From Fulvia fulva (Eukaryota > Ascomycota > Dothideomycetes > Mycosphaerellales > Mycosphaerellaceae), in assembly GCF_020509005.1 (NCBI RefSeq), contig NC_063016.1, positions 3,906,001 to 3,970,000 on the forward strand: 64,000 nt of DNA, read 5' to 3'. Within the stretch, counting starts at the first letter, position 1; the number at the start of each line of letters is the position of its first letter. Below the pieces are notes generated by a model. That model was not told where the DNA came from, did not search any database, and saw only the letters and a program-made list of their open reading frames with translations. The translations under genes and the position numbers were made by a program. Shown here one piece after another: positions 33,393 to 43,126 of this stretch.

Positions 33393-35399
33393 CTACCCTA
33401 TCTGCAACCCCCCTCGCTTCCGCCTCTTGTCTATCCACTCCTCCGTCTCGCTCGCGAGGCTAAACTGCTGGAGGTATCCCTGCTGTAGTATCCACCGAGA
33501 GATTCGGCGAATGTTGCCTTTGTCCCTAATAATTGACTTGTAGTCTCTCCTTCCCGCTTGGTGCCTCCAATTTCCCCTGCCTCTCGCCCACTGCGGGCAT
33601 CGTAGTAGCATATGTTCTGGGTTTTGCGATGGGTAGCCACACTGGCAGGCTGGGCTATAGATGTCTAGTGCGCGTCTTCTGAACAGGTAGGCCCTTAATC
33701 CAATGTGTTCGGACCTGATTTGGATCGCTATGCTTGCTTCGGCCCTTGTCAGGTCCCTATATAGCTGGTAATTGTGTCTCTGGAAGGCTCGGAGCGCTAT
33801 CGGGCCTGTTGTCTTAGGGGGCTTCCTTTTCCAGTCCTGCTCCCATAGGCAGCTCGCTATCTGTTCCGCTAGGTTTTGGGTCTTAGCCTTGCTCCCGCCG
33901 GCCTGGCGAGTCCTACGCTCCTCCTCCTTTCGTGCTAGCCATTCGGTGCTTGTCTGTACGGCCGTAAAGGTCGTAAGGTCATCCTCTTTTTGGCTTGTCC
34001 TATATCCTGCCCCTCTCCGGTAGCGGCTTTCTATCTTATTCTTTGCCTCCTGGATCGTGGTTTGTGCTAGGTAACCTGTCGTCTTTGCCGCGTATTGAAT
34101 TCTCATTCCCCGGATGTACTGGCCGATTGGTGGTATTCCTGTCTCCATTTCTACCGTGCTTGTTGACGTTGTCTTGTATGCGCCTAGTACCCTACGTAGG
34201 TTGCCTGCCTGTGTCCTGTTTAGGGGTTGCTCTATCCGTTTCGGGATCGGCTTGCCTGCGCCTCCTGTTCCCCAAATCTGTGCCCCGTACAACATAGCTG
34301 GTCTGACGATCGCCTTATACATTACTCTTGCCTTGTCGAATGTTGCTCCCCATGTAGATGCCGTAAGCCTCTTTATCGAGGCTTCATTGACTTGCGCTCG
34401 ACTCTGGGCTTTCTTAATCTGTACATTCCAGCTTAGCTTCGGGTCGAGCCAGATCCCTAGTACTCGTAGCTCCGCTGATGGCTTGGTCTCGTAGCCTTGG
34501 ATTCTTACCGCCGCCTTCATATTATGGTGTGTTCTCGCTTTACTGAAGTGTATAAGTTGGTACTTTTCAGGGGCGAACCGGGCACCATGCTTCTTTGCCC
34601 ACTCCTCGCATTTCTTGTGCCTATCTTCAAGGAGGCGACAGTTCTCTTCTGTCGAGTCTGACCAGGCTAGGATGTTTGTATCGTCTACGAACCCCGATGC
34701 TGAGGTTTGCGGAGAGGTGAGTAGGGGGATTAGATCCGACATAAATATTAGAAACAGGATAGGGGAGAGAGTAGATCCCTGAGGTATTCCAGTCTCTGCC
34801 TTCACCGGGTCGGACGTGTACCTTCCTAGGACTAGGTATGTCGTCCGTTCCTGGAGAAAGGAGAAGACGAACGACGTTGCCCACTGGGGGATGCCTTTCT
34901 GCTGTAGGATATGTATTAGCCTTTGGTGTGAGACGTTGTCGAAGGCCCCTGCGATGTCGAGGGATAGTAAGGACGCCGCTCGGTTCCTGCCGTAGTGCCA
35001 GAGGGTCTGGATTTGCTCCGTAATTAGCTCCATTGCTGTTAGTGTCGATCGCTGGCTTCTTCCCCCCATCTGTGTTGCTGGGAGTACGTGGTTGTCCTCG
35101 GCAAGCTGCGTAAGTCTCTGGGCTACTATCTTTTCTAGGACCTTCCCTATCGTATTTAGAAGTGCTATTGGTCTGTACGACTTGGGCTGAGTATAGTCTT
35201 CCTTCTGTGGCTTGCGTAGCACTACTGTCATAGACTCTCTGTACGGCTTCGGGTGATACCCTAGCCGTAGGCACGCGGTAAATAGGTTTGCAAGGCTCGG
35301 CGCGATCTCTTCTCTACACTCTTTTAGCAGTACGTTTGGTATCCTGTCTGGCAAGGAAGGAATCGTATTTAGCAAGCTAGCTACGAGATAAGGTGACAA
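33393..35399 (-). CDS. LINE ORF2 fragment: reverse transcriptase and C-terminal zinc-knuckle region (5' truncated)
   Basis: A 668-codon open frame whose first roughly 14 codons lie in non-LINE sequence. From IPNVLLKE on it is a Tad/I-like RT: KPQKEDYTQPKSYRPIALLN, LSLDIAGAFDNVSH, TGIPQGSTLSPILFLIF, active site FVDDTNILAW, then the thumb and a long C-terminal domain with CQCGYPSQNPEHMLLRC (a Cys/His cluster as in LINE C-termini). The endonuclease and the first RT blocks are missing, so it is not autonomous. It has no RIP stops, meaning insertion is recent. Confidence 0.88.
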   Translation of the reverse strand: MSPYLVASLLNTIPSLPDRIPNVLLKECREEIAPSLANLFTACLRLGYHPKPYRESMTVVLRKPQKEDYTQPKSYRPIALLNTIGKVLEKIVAQRLTQLAEDNHVLPATQMGGRSQRSTLTAMELITEQIQTLWHYGRNRAASLLSLDIAGAFDNVSHQRLIHILQQKGIPQWATSFVFSFLQERTTYLVLGRYTSDPVKAETGIPQGSTLSPILFLIFMSDLIPLLTSPQTSASGFVDDTNILAWSDSTEENCRLLEDRHKKCEEWAKKHGARFAPEKYQLIHFSKARTHHNMKAAVRIQGYETKPSAELRVLGIWLDPKLSWNVQIKKAQSRAQVNEASIKRLTASTWGATFDKARVMYKAIVRPAMLYGAQIWGTGGAGKPIPKRIEQPLNRTQAGNLRRVLGAYKTTSTSTVEMETGIPPIGQYIRGMRIQYAAKTTGYLAQTTIQEAKNKIESRYRRGAGYRTSQKEDDLTTFTAVQTSTEWLARKEEERRTRQAGGSKAKTQNLAEQIASCLWEQDWKRKPPKTTGPIALRAFQRHNYQLYRDLTRAEASIAIQIRSEHIGLRAYLFRRRALDIYSPACQCGYPSQNPEHMLLRCPQWARGRGNWRHQAGRRDYKSIIRDKGNIRRISRWILQQGYLQQFSLASETEEWIDKRRKRGGLQIG

Positions 35400-36428
35400 G
35401 TCTTAACCGCGCTTTCCCACTCATCTAGCACCACCGTGTAGCCTCGTTTCGAGAGGTTAGCCCGGAGCAAAAGCTTCCCTCTACGCCCTCCCTCCCTGTT
35501 TGCTCCTTAAGCCAATATCCACCTCCATAGGCCTAAGCCCTTTAGTGCTCTCTATTGACCGACATGCGCATCCGTCCTCTCGGGCTGTACAGACAGTGTC
35601 AGCCGTCGCTGCCAGTGTACACCACGCCCCAGGTTTTGACGCCCTTCGCGTTACCGCAGCCTATCTCTAGAAAGCGGCCGTCCATGCCTCGCAGGTTTGC
35701 TCGGGGCACACACCACGCCGGGCAGCGTACTCCTTGCGTTTCCACCTACTAACCAATATGAAGTTCCTTATCACCCTGCCCTCGATCCTCCCCGATCACA
35801 GAACTAATCCACTTGCATTGTACGTCTTTTCCCCGTCCTAACAGCCGTCTTTTCCTTGCTTAGGCTATCGTCTTTTCCTCGTCGCAATCTACCATGTCAG
35901 ACTAGGTGCGTTGTGTAGCGGGACAGGCAGTGCCTCAGGCAAAACCCTCGTTCCCATACCGGGTGTTCAACAGGCCCTTACAGGCTTCGTCGCGTGTCCA
36001 CCTACCCACCGCATTGCCCGCTGGCAAACACCAGATTGTTTCGTAGTCCGCTCGACGCCGTTGCATAGTCCGCTCAGTTGTTGTTCTGTAGTCCGCTCGT
36101 CCAATGTTCGTCGCTTAGCCCGCTCGGTTTGCGGTCTCCGGAGGTGAAAATTCTGCACTCATACCAGAGGTGTCCTGTCGAGCGTATAGGCCACGGTTCC
36201 GCGCCCTTCTTACACGTAGAAAGAAGAGGGACTCGCTCCCGACACGAGTACACGCTCGTCGGATGGTTTTCATACCCGTTTTGCTGGTAGTCCTCTGTTC
36301 GCCGCGGCTTCGCCTACGCTACGCGCCCGTCGCGCCCACGACGCTCCAGCGTGAGAATACTTGGCTCTCTCGTAGCTAGACGAGAGGTTCGTAGCCGACA
36401 CCACGTACAGGTGATTCTCGTCGTCGAC
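35357..36428. other. Non-LINE 5' module of the chimeric element (about 1.07 kb)
   Basis: No convincing ORF on either strand. It contains four copies of a TAGYCCGCTC word within 36045-36130 (TAGTCCGCTC at three sites and TAGCCCGCTC at one). There is no homology with the RT region of the other LINE copies, but the full-length 5' UTR of this LINE is unknown, so an internally deleted full-length LINE is the main alternative. Confidence 0.6.
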
Positions 36429-38299
36429 CGTACGTATTATATATGTTCCTCGAATGTGTCGGTAAAGATTAGGATATTATCTAGGTATACTAAACAGAAG
36501 TTATCGAGATACTCCCTAAGCGTATCGTTAATATATAATTAGAATGTTCCTAGAGTATTATATAGGCCGAAAGGCATTACTATATACTCGAATTGACTAT
36601 AGCGAGTACTAAACGTAGTTTTCTATTCGTAGCCCTCCGTAATACGAATACGGTTAAAGGTAGAGATAATATCGAGTTTAGTAAAGTACTTCTTCCTATT
36701 TAGGCGGTTTAGCGTTTCTTAGAATAGCGGTATTAGGTATCTACTTTTGACTATAAGGGTATTAAGAGCTCTATAGTCGATATCGACCCGTAGACCGCCG
36801 CCTAGTTTGCGTATAATTAGTACTAGTATAGAAGTCGGGCTCGTACTTCGTTATATTACTCTAGATTCTAGCTAATTATCGACCTATATCTTAATTACGT
36901 TATTCTCGCGAGACGATATTACGTATAGCCGCTTAAAAGGAGGTGACTTAGTTTCGTCTTTAAGATATATTTTATAGTCTTTACTAGGGCGGTAAGGTAG
37001 GATCTTCGATATATCCTAACGGTTAAAATAGTCCTCGAAATCGTATAGTTCCTAGGGTAAGTAGACCTTAGTATCTTAGTCCTTATCTTTGCCTTTTATA
37101 AATCTATCGAAGTCGCTATTTACTATTATTGTATATACTGTTAAGGGGTTTACTAACTATACCTTCTAAAGGTTTATAGCGTAGAGCCTAGTAGGATCGA
37201 AGTCTTACCTAGTCGCTACTATTACGTAGGCTCGTAATAGGTTAGCGTAGTACTTCTGACTAGGTAGTATAATCTATATTATATAGACTTCCGCTCCTTT
37301 CTTACGAGCTAGTTTTACTACGTAGGCCGCGGAGATATTTACGATATCGATCTCTAGTTCTAGTTCGACAACTCGTTACTTTTGTTTCGTATATCGGTAC
37401 GGTCGCTTTAACGTCTTAACGCCGTCTACCGGTAACGGTTATCGAGTATATATACGGAAGTCATCCTCTTCGTCCTCGAACGTCGTATAGAACTATAGTT
37501 AGGGTATATACTTAGGTAACGATAGCGTAGGAGCGGTGACTTTATCGGGGTTATCTTCTACTATCGGCGGTCGATAATTGCCTAATAGTACTAGCGTAGC
37601 TAGATAGTTAATAGACTATACTATTAGGTACTTATTAGACCTCTAGTTTACCTTATAGGTATAGCATTTCAAATGATTTATTATTATAATGCCCTTCTCC
37701 TATTATATCTCTAGTTCGTAGTCTACGAACTAACTAGAGCTAAGTACGATGTTATACTCTTGTAATTCTACTAAATAGTAGCTAAGGATTTCGACGTAGC
37801 CGCCGACATTAAAAGGAAAGTACGTAGACTCGGTAATAAGCTCGTTAGCGGAGCCGCTATTAGCTAGTCCTAATTAAAGAGGTTTTTCCTAGAGTCGAGG
37901 AAGATTATATATACGAGCGTATATAGAATTTATATACTAAGAAGTAGTACTATAATTAAGGAAGGCAAGAGCTTAATTACTATCTATACTACTAGGCATT
38001 ATAAGGTAGGGGGATACTCTCGGCCGTAGTGCCCCTCGTATAATAGGCGGTATTAGAGAGCTTACTAATATACGTAAAGCGTACTCTAGTCCTTATATTA
38101 CCGTATCTCGCTATGTTTCCTTCTTAGTATTATGTTTATAAGTAGGACTAACGGTTGTCGTACTTAAGCGTTAGTCTAGCTATTTCCCTATTACTAAGGA
38201 TTAGCCGGTGTCTATATTATAGAGCTAGTATTTACGCGCGGCGGAGGGCGCTTATACTACTTAATAGGGTAGTCTAGCGAGTATAAGTTATAGTCTATA

Positions 38300-40180
38300 C
38301 GGCGGTAGCGGACATAACCGCCTACTACGATAATACTAGCCTTCTCCTTAGGCTCGAGCTTCTTAAGTTCCTTAAATTCGCGCGGTATCTAAGCGTATAG
38401 CCTAAGGCCTAAACCTTCGGCTACGCCGGGCGCGGTAGATATAGTACCGTTACTACCGCTAGTACTACGAGGTAGTCGTAGTATAGCTAGGGTCTTTGAC
38501 TTTAGGCGCTCGAACTTAGCTTCGAGCTTATAGTATAGGTCGACTAAGTCTTCGCGGTCCTTAGTTTCTATAGGTAGTACCTCTATATATTTGTAGTTAA
38601 GCTTACCCTCGAGTAGGCGGTGATTAGTCTTAGCTAATAGGTCGTATAAGTTGCGCTATTCGTTGTACTTAGCGATAAAGATAGAAAATGACTCGTTCTT
38701 ACCCTACTATAAGACCTAAAGCTTCTAGAAGGCCTTGCCTACGACGTCCTTCTTACTATACCGATCGATAAGGAATTGGATTATCCTATTAATAGACTTA
38801 AAGGGGTTAACGTAATTACGCTTAGTACGCTTAGAGGGTACTCGCGGATTGTATAGCTAGTACGGGTACCCGTCGAGGTAGTTAAGGATGTAGCGTAGTC
38901 CGTCCTCGATAGTCTAGAACTATATTACGGATAGCTTAATCTCTAGCTAATCGAGCTAACGGTTAAAGTTTATATTCTTATTATCGTACTTACTTCCTAG
39001 GTCCTTAACTGACTTATTAGTATATATAACATTAACGGAGAGTTCGATAGTAGTGAACTGGCTAACGGCGGTATTACTAGTTACCCTAGAAGTACTACTA
39101 GGTGTGTCCTAGCGTTCTCGTCGTAAGGAGTTACGGCGTAGGTAACGGCGTAGTCGACTATTATCTCTACCCTTATCGTTATTAGAGTTGTCTCCGTCGT
39201 TATCGCTACTACCTCTACTACCTCCTCGTCGGGTGCCTCTACCTATACGGTCCTACTAAGTAGGAGGCGTAGGTAATCGTAAAACACCGTTACGACGAGG
39301 GGAGTCGACGCGGACCTAACGGCTACGGTTCTTATTATTATTACCGTTAGTACCGCTAGTATCGCTAGTACCGTTCGTGTCCTTAGCTACTAGCTAAGCC
39401 TTTAGCTCTACTTCCTCCTTATTTAGAGCCTAATTACGCTTAGACAGGGCTTTAATGTCCTTAGGTAATATACCTACCTACGACTCCTCGACCTATCTAA
39501 AGAGCGTATCGTTGTCCTATCGGAGGCGCTAATTAGCTTCCTTAAGGTCTTATATCTAACTCTTATACTTCTAGTATTTATTAAAGTAGGATATAAAGAG
39601 GCCCTTAACATCCTTATCCTTTTCGAGTTAACTAAGACTCTCGGATATAATATTACATTCCTTCTTTATATCGGCGTACTTACGCTATATAACCTTATTA
39701 GCCTTCTTAAGGGACTCGACCTAGTTAAAAAGTGTAATAAAGTCTAACTATATCTAGCGAACGAGGTGAAACATAATCTCCGGGTATACTATAGTACGAG
39801 TCGCGAACTCGGCTAGGCTCTTAATAGTAGTATACTCTAAGGCGATTGCCTACTCCTTAGGTTAGCGTATATTATTAGTTTCACTATCTTATGTAGATAT
39901 ATCATCTCTTAGCTCTATTCTTATACACCTTGATTCCTCCTTCTTCTAAGATCTATTCTTTATCGAGGAATTATACGAAGTTAATAGGGTCGGAGGTTAA
40001 GGCAAACTACTATTCTTTAGGTAGTAGATCCTTCTCGATCTCTTATTATTCGGCGGCGAATGCGTTCGAGTCGTCGTCGGAAGGGAAGGTACCTAGGGCG
40101 GTATCGATACCTAGGTTATTAAGTGTCTACGTTTTAGTAGATACGGTTAGGAAAAGCTTAGCATATACGAGCGACTAACG
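38300..40180 (-). pseudogene. gypsy-A Gag region, RIP-destroyed
   Basis: This region lies between the 5' LTR leader and Pol, with a degenerate zinc-knuckle-like segment near 38320. No intact frame survives. An open frame on the opposite strand (39930-40178) has no support as a gene. Confidence 0.5.
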
Positions 40181-40589
40181 CTTATACTTACTAAGATCTA
40201 GATAAAGAGGTTGCTTAGGCAAGAGCACCCCGTTAGTAGTACTACCGGGTATAGCTATTTTTATACTATTACGTAGTAGATAAGACTGCTCTCTTAGTAG
40301 GTATATAAGGGCCCTATAAGAGTAGGGAGGCGCGCGTTTTACGCGAAGGAGAGAGGTGATCTATTGACTTAACTAATACGCTTGTTTACGCGACTATAGT
40401 TATTATTAGTACGCCTATACGCGCAACTCGACGGTTAGTAACTATAGTAAACTTGACCTACCTTAACGCGTTTTACGTAAAGGAGAGAGGTGATCTATTA
40501 ACTTAACTAATACGCTTGTTTACGCGACTATAGTTGTTATTAGTACGAGTTAATTATAACTACTAGCCTAACTAGATAGGCCGCTTATA

Positions 40590-40602
40590 AGACCGAACAA
40601 AC
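40590..40602 (-). promoter_or_regulatory. Putative self-priming site of gypsy-A
   Basis: Immediately inside the 5' LTR the minus strand reads GTTTGTTCGGTC. TTGTTCGGT pairs with ACCGAACAA inside the LTR (9 of 9). No tRNA-type TGG start is present. Confidence 0.55.
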
Positions 40603-40749
40603 TATTACGGGTAGTGATCTATAAGATAGTATAGGGTTGCCGTAAAATAAGCGTTGTTCGGTAAGGCTACGAAAGAGAAGCGCAAAGCGCGCGAGATATA
40701 TAAGGAAGCGCTAAGACGCGCGACGTCACGGTAGTAGTGAACCGTAACA
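40603..40749 (-). repeat. gypsy-A 5' LTR (147 bp) with TATA box
   Basis: Matches 29242-29388 with few transitions and keeps the CGTAACA end. On the minus strand TATATA (40702-40697) lies about 37 nt before ACCGAACAA (40662-40654), which is complementary to the sequence abutting the LTR. Confidence 0.85.
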
Positions 40750-40926
40750 TATTATTACTTATTTTAAGAGCTTATCTATTATATATAGTACGTGTCGCGG
40801 AGTAATAGTAACTATAGCCTAGCTTTCTAGGAAGTAGCGCTACTAACTCCCCTTTAGCTAACGGGAAGCCGTTATCTTATATAGTTAGTATACGCGGGTT
40901 AAGGATTAACGCTAGGCTATATTAGG
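40750..40926. repeat. RIP-mutated DNA between gypsy-A and gypsy-C
   Basis: Short TA-rich stretch, unassigned. It does not match the copia-R leader that would be expected if gypsy-C had simply inserted into the copia on its right. Confidence 0.4.
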
Positions 40927-41369
40927 TGTCATGGTCTCCCCACAGAGTGTACAGAAGGTGGGGACAGAAGAGCCTCAGAGCGCTCAGAAGTCGTCAAGAA
41001 GTGACAGTCCAGCTTGGTGTGTGAGCGCCAAGAATCACATGCCCCGCAACATTCACTACGGGACCCAGCCCTCCAAATTCACCCCTCTACCAAACCTTGA
41101 AGCACGTGGAAGACTCGGAACGTAGGGCAGGTTGGAATAAGGTTTTGAGCAAAGCTGCTGAGCGCGGCTTCGCACGGGTTAGCCCTGTTGATGCGGGGAC
41201 ACGCACTCGCGAGGGTCGCGTATAAATATCTGGCCTTCCCCAGGCCTCTCTTGCTTTCTTCGTCTTTTGTTTTGTGTAGCAATCATACCATACCCTTTTG
41301 CATCTGCACTTCGCACCTGCATTCTCGCTTTCACCCTTGCATCTCACAGGCCAGGCTCTCGCCCTGACA
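40927..41369 (+). repeat. gypsy-C 5' LTR (443 bp)
   Basis: Starts TGTCATGG and ends CCCTGACA. TATAAAT at 41221 and a T-rich initiation region (GTCTTTTGT, 41262-41270) follow. It contains a 64-codon open frame that, in the 3' LTR, is the tail of Pol. Confidence 0.93.
41221..41270 (+). promoter_or_regulatory. gypsy-C LTR core promoter and putative primer sequence
   Basis: TATAAATA at 41221 and GTCTTTTGT at 41262-41270, about 38 nt downstream and so close to the expected RNA 5' end. It is complementary to ACAAAAGAC next to the LTR. Confidence 0.6.
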
Positions 41370-41384
41370 TCACAAAAGACCAAC
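41370..41384 (+). promoter_or_regulatory. Putative self-priming site of gypsy-C
   Basis: TCACAAAAGACCAAC follows the LTR end; ACAAAAGAC (41372-41380) pairs 9 of 9 with the LTR. The older copy has ACGAAAGAC paired with GTCTTTCGT, a compensatory change. Confidence 0.65.
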
Positions 41385-41411
41385 AAACCGTCAACCACTC
41401 GAGTCATCCTC

Positions 41412-42572
41412 ATGGGTGACCACGCCACCGATAGAGGTGTCAACCTCGACAACCAAGACACTCCATTCCACTTCAGTGAGTGGACTGACATCCCCTTCTC
41501 GAACGCCGCTGCCTTCGGTGCCTGGGCAAACGCCAACCCCGACACCGCCTACGCTCTCATCAACCGCACCGTCTCCTCTTTCCGCGAGACCGCCCAGCAG
41601 GTCGAGCAAGCAAACAACCAAGCAACATACCTTCAAGGTATTGTGAACACCTTCCAGAACCTCGCCCCGCACGCCGACGACAACCGCCGCCAGCACTTCT
41701 CCAAGAAGGTCAACGACCCAGACGAGTTCGACGGCAACAAGAGCAAGTTTGAGGCATTTGAGACACAGCTCACCATCAAGCTGTTGGCTAATGCCGACCA
41801 CTTTCCGCAAGAGAAGGACAAAGTCACGTACGTCTTCTCCCTCCTTCGGGGAGACGCCGCGGCTCAGGTACAACACTACATCGACAACGCTACGCAGACT
41901 ATCGGCTGCCCGGACGTCCTCACCTTGATGCAGGACCTCCGTGCTGCCTTTGGTGATCCAGACCGTAGAGCCACCGCCCAGAACGCCATCCACAACCTCC
42001 TCCAGAAGAACAAGAGCTTCGCCGAGTACCTCGCGGCCTTCAACCGCGACATCGGGTTCACCGGCTACAACGAAGAGACCAAGAAGAGCACTCTCCGCCG
42101 TGGTTTGTCAGCAGAGCTTCTTCGAGCCCTCGAGGACAAGGACGTCGGTGCTATGAGCTTCCGTGAGCTCGTCGAGACCTGCCAGCGCCTCGACTCCAAC
42201 ATGAAACACACCGCCTCTCTCCTCGCTTCCCGTTCTCAAGGTCGTCAGCCTCGTGGTCCCGGAAGCCACTTCGCTGCTCCACTAGGCGCCGCCGCTCCTA
42301 CGGCTCTCCCTCCCGTCTCTGTAGGTGACGCTATGGATCTCAGCGCTGGTGCCGCCGTCCCTCGAGTCCAGGGCCTCGTCAACGGTAAGCTCACTCCCGA
42401 AGAGAAGCTTCGCCGTCGCCAGGCCGGACTCTGCACCTACTGCGGCGGTCCAGGCCACATCGCAGCCAACTGTCCGCAGCTCGCTGCCCGTAACGCCCGC
42501 AACCCGGTTCGCGGCGCTGTCGGCGCTATCGAGCCTGCTCCTGCTGCTCCCGCTGAGCAGGAAAAAGCCTAG
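41412..42572 (+). CDS. gypsy-C Gag (386 aa)
   Basis: Begins at ATG 41412, 43 nt after the 5' LTR; upstream in-frame codons lie in the LTR and lack ATG. The retrotrans_gag core reads VNDPDEFDGNKSKFEAFETQ and VFSLLRGDAAAQVQHYI. The zinc knuckle CTYCGGPGHIAANC lies near the C-terminus, followed by an Ala/Pro-rich tail. It ends TAG at 42570. The Pol frame overlaps its last codons in the -1 register, across CAGGAAAAAGCC, in this copy and in the RIP-mutated copy. Confidence 0.93.
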   Translation: MGDHATDRGVNLDNQDTPFHFSEWTDIPFSNAAAFGAWANANPDTAYALINRTVSSFRETAQQVEQANNQATYLQGIVNTFQNLAPHADDNRRQHFSKKVNDPDEFDGNKSKFEAFETQLTIKLLANADHFPQEKDKVTYVFSLLRGDAAAQVQHYIDNATQTIGCPDVLTLMQDLRAAFGDPDRRATAQNAIHNLLQKNKSFAEYLAAFNRDIGFTGYNEETKKSTLRRGLSAELLRALEDKDVGAMSFRELVETCQRLDSNMKHTASLLASRSQGRQPRGPGSHFAAPLGAAAPTALPPVSVGDAMDLSAGAAVPRVQGLVNGKLTPEEKLRRRQAGLCTYCGGPGHIAANCPQLAARNARNPVRGAVGAIEPAPAAPAEQEKA

Positions 42573-43126
42573 GTCTTCCTCATCGACGCGATGAAGACCA
42601 AGAACAACGTTTACCGAAAGTGAAGAGAGGAAAGAAGTTGAGGATCAATACAGCACAGCTAGACCTGTACGACGAGACGGGCAAGGACCACGCTTGCAAA
42701 CCGTTCGTCACGAATGTAAATATCGGCTCAAAGAAACTCTCTTCTTCCAATCTCACTCTCATGGACACTGGCGCACTAGGCGAGTCTTTTATGGACTATA
42801 AACTCGCGACCTCTCTCAACCTCGAACCCCAGGAACTGAAGTACCCTCGCACCCTTGAACTCTTTGACGGCACGGAGACTACCACTGGTAAGATTACTCA
42901 TGTTGTACACACGTCAATCACCCTCGGAGGCAAGCGTATGTCGATCACCAGCTTCCTTACGTCCCTACCGCATCAGAAGTTTATCCTCGGCCTCCCCTGG
43001 TTCAGACGACACCGACCTATCATCGACTGGACTTCCCTTACTGTCAGCTTCCCTCCAGAAGTTCCTCCGGCACCTCCGCCTTCTCCGCCGCCTCAGCGCG
43101 GTCCTGAGTATACCAAGATCTTCTAG
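42557..43126 (+). CDS. gypsy-C protease segment of Pol (ends at an in-frame TAG)
   Basis: The frame opens at 42557, overlapping the gag end by about 16 nt in the -1 frame. No ATG precedes the conserved part, which suggests frameshifted or reinitiated translation. It holds the retropepsin-like active site LTLMDTGALGES (D-T-G) and FILGLPWFRRHRPIIDW, then a Pro-rich linker. It stops at TAG 43124-43126; the next codon continues the RT reading frame without a shift, so the two are one Pol interrupted by a single amber codon. The older copy also reads TTCTAGG here. Confidence 0.85.
   Translation, partial: AGKSLGLPHRRDEDQEQRLPKVKRGKKLRINTAQLDLYDETGKDHACKPFVTNVNIGSKKLSSSNLTLMDTGALGESFMDYKLATSLNLEPQELKYPRTLELFDGTETTTGKITHVVHTSITLGGKRMSITSFLTSLPHQKFILGLPWFRRHRPIIDWTSLTVSFPPEVPPAPPPSPPPQRGPEYTKIF

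Larger units (their letters stand above)
33191..36428 (-). mobile_element. Young chimeric LINE: 3' LINE fragment fused to about 1.07 kb of unrelated DNA
   Basis: The whole 3.2-kb block is free of RIP and lies in RIP-mutated gypsy-A between 15-bp duplications CGTACGTATTATATA (33176-33190, 36429-36443). Left is the LINE 3' end with a GATA-repeat tail and hairpin; 33393-35357 is ORF2 RT and C-terminal region. At about 35357 LINE homology stops abruptly, and 35357-36428 is GC-richer DNA without homology to the other LINE copies. One TSD around both parts means they inserted together. The pattern resembles MINE elements (WEIRD plus MGL) of Magnaporthe. Confidence 0.85.
29389..38300 (-). pseudogene. 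gypsy-A Pol with chromodomain, RIP-destroyed and interrupted
   Basis: Degenerate but recognisable. The RT YLDDILIF region is at about 36450-36480 ([16 protein letters not shown]), followed across the LINE insertion by VKCYSVYVKPAYN. Integrase C-terminal RPSKKLDIKNVGPYE is at about 30430-30380. The chromodomain is followed by a Pro-rich tail toward the LTR. LINE insertions at 30453-31096 and 33191-36428 interrupt it. The acid and basic blocks expected of a chromovirus Pol are in order. Confidence 0.7.
29242..40749 (-). mobile_element. RIP-mutated Ty3/gypsy chromovirus (gypsy-A) carrying two LINE insertions
   Basis: Two 147-bp LTRs (29242-29388 and 40603-40749) and a perfect TATTA duplication (29237-29241, 40750-40754). 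It reads leftward: gag about 40180-38300, protease and RT 37900-36444 and 33175-32900, RNase H about 32900-32450, integrase about 32300-31110, then a chromodomain at about 30250-30100 still readable as EYFVEDILDRKYFKLKG. Reading frames join across both insertions (30453-31096 and 33191-36428), confirming the nesting. All frames are full of stops. Confidence 0.85.

Noticed and set aside
33393..35399. Host reverse-transcriptase-like gene (domesticated)
   Set aside because: The frame lies inside a TSD-bounded element with a LINE tail and is 5' truncated; no sign of independent conservation.
35555..36542. Several short open frames in the non-LINE module of the chimeric element
   Set aside because: All are short, overlapping and without recognisable domains; best read as non-coding.
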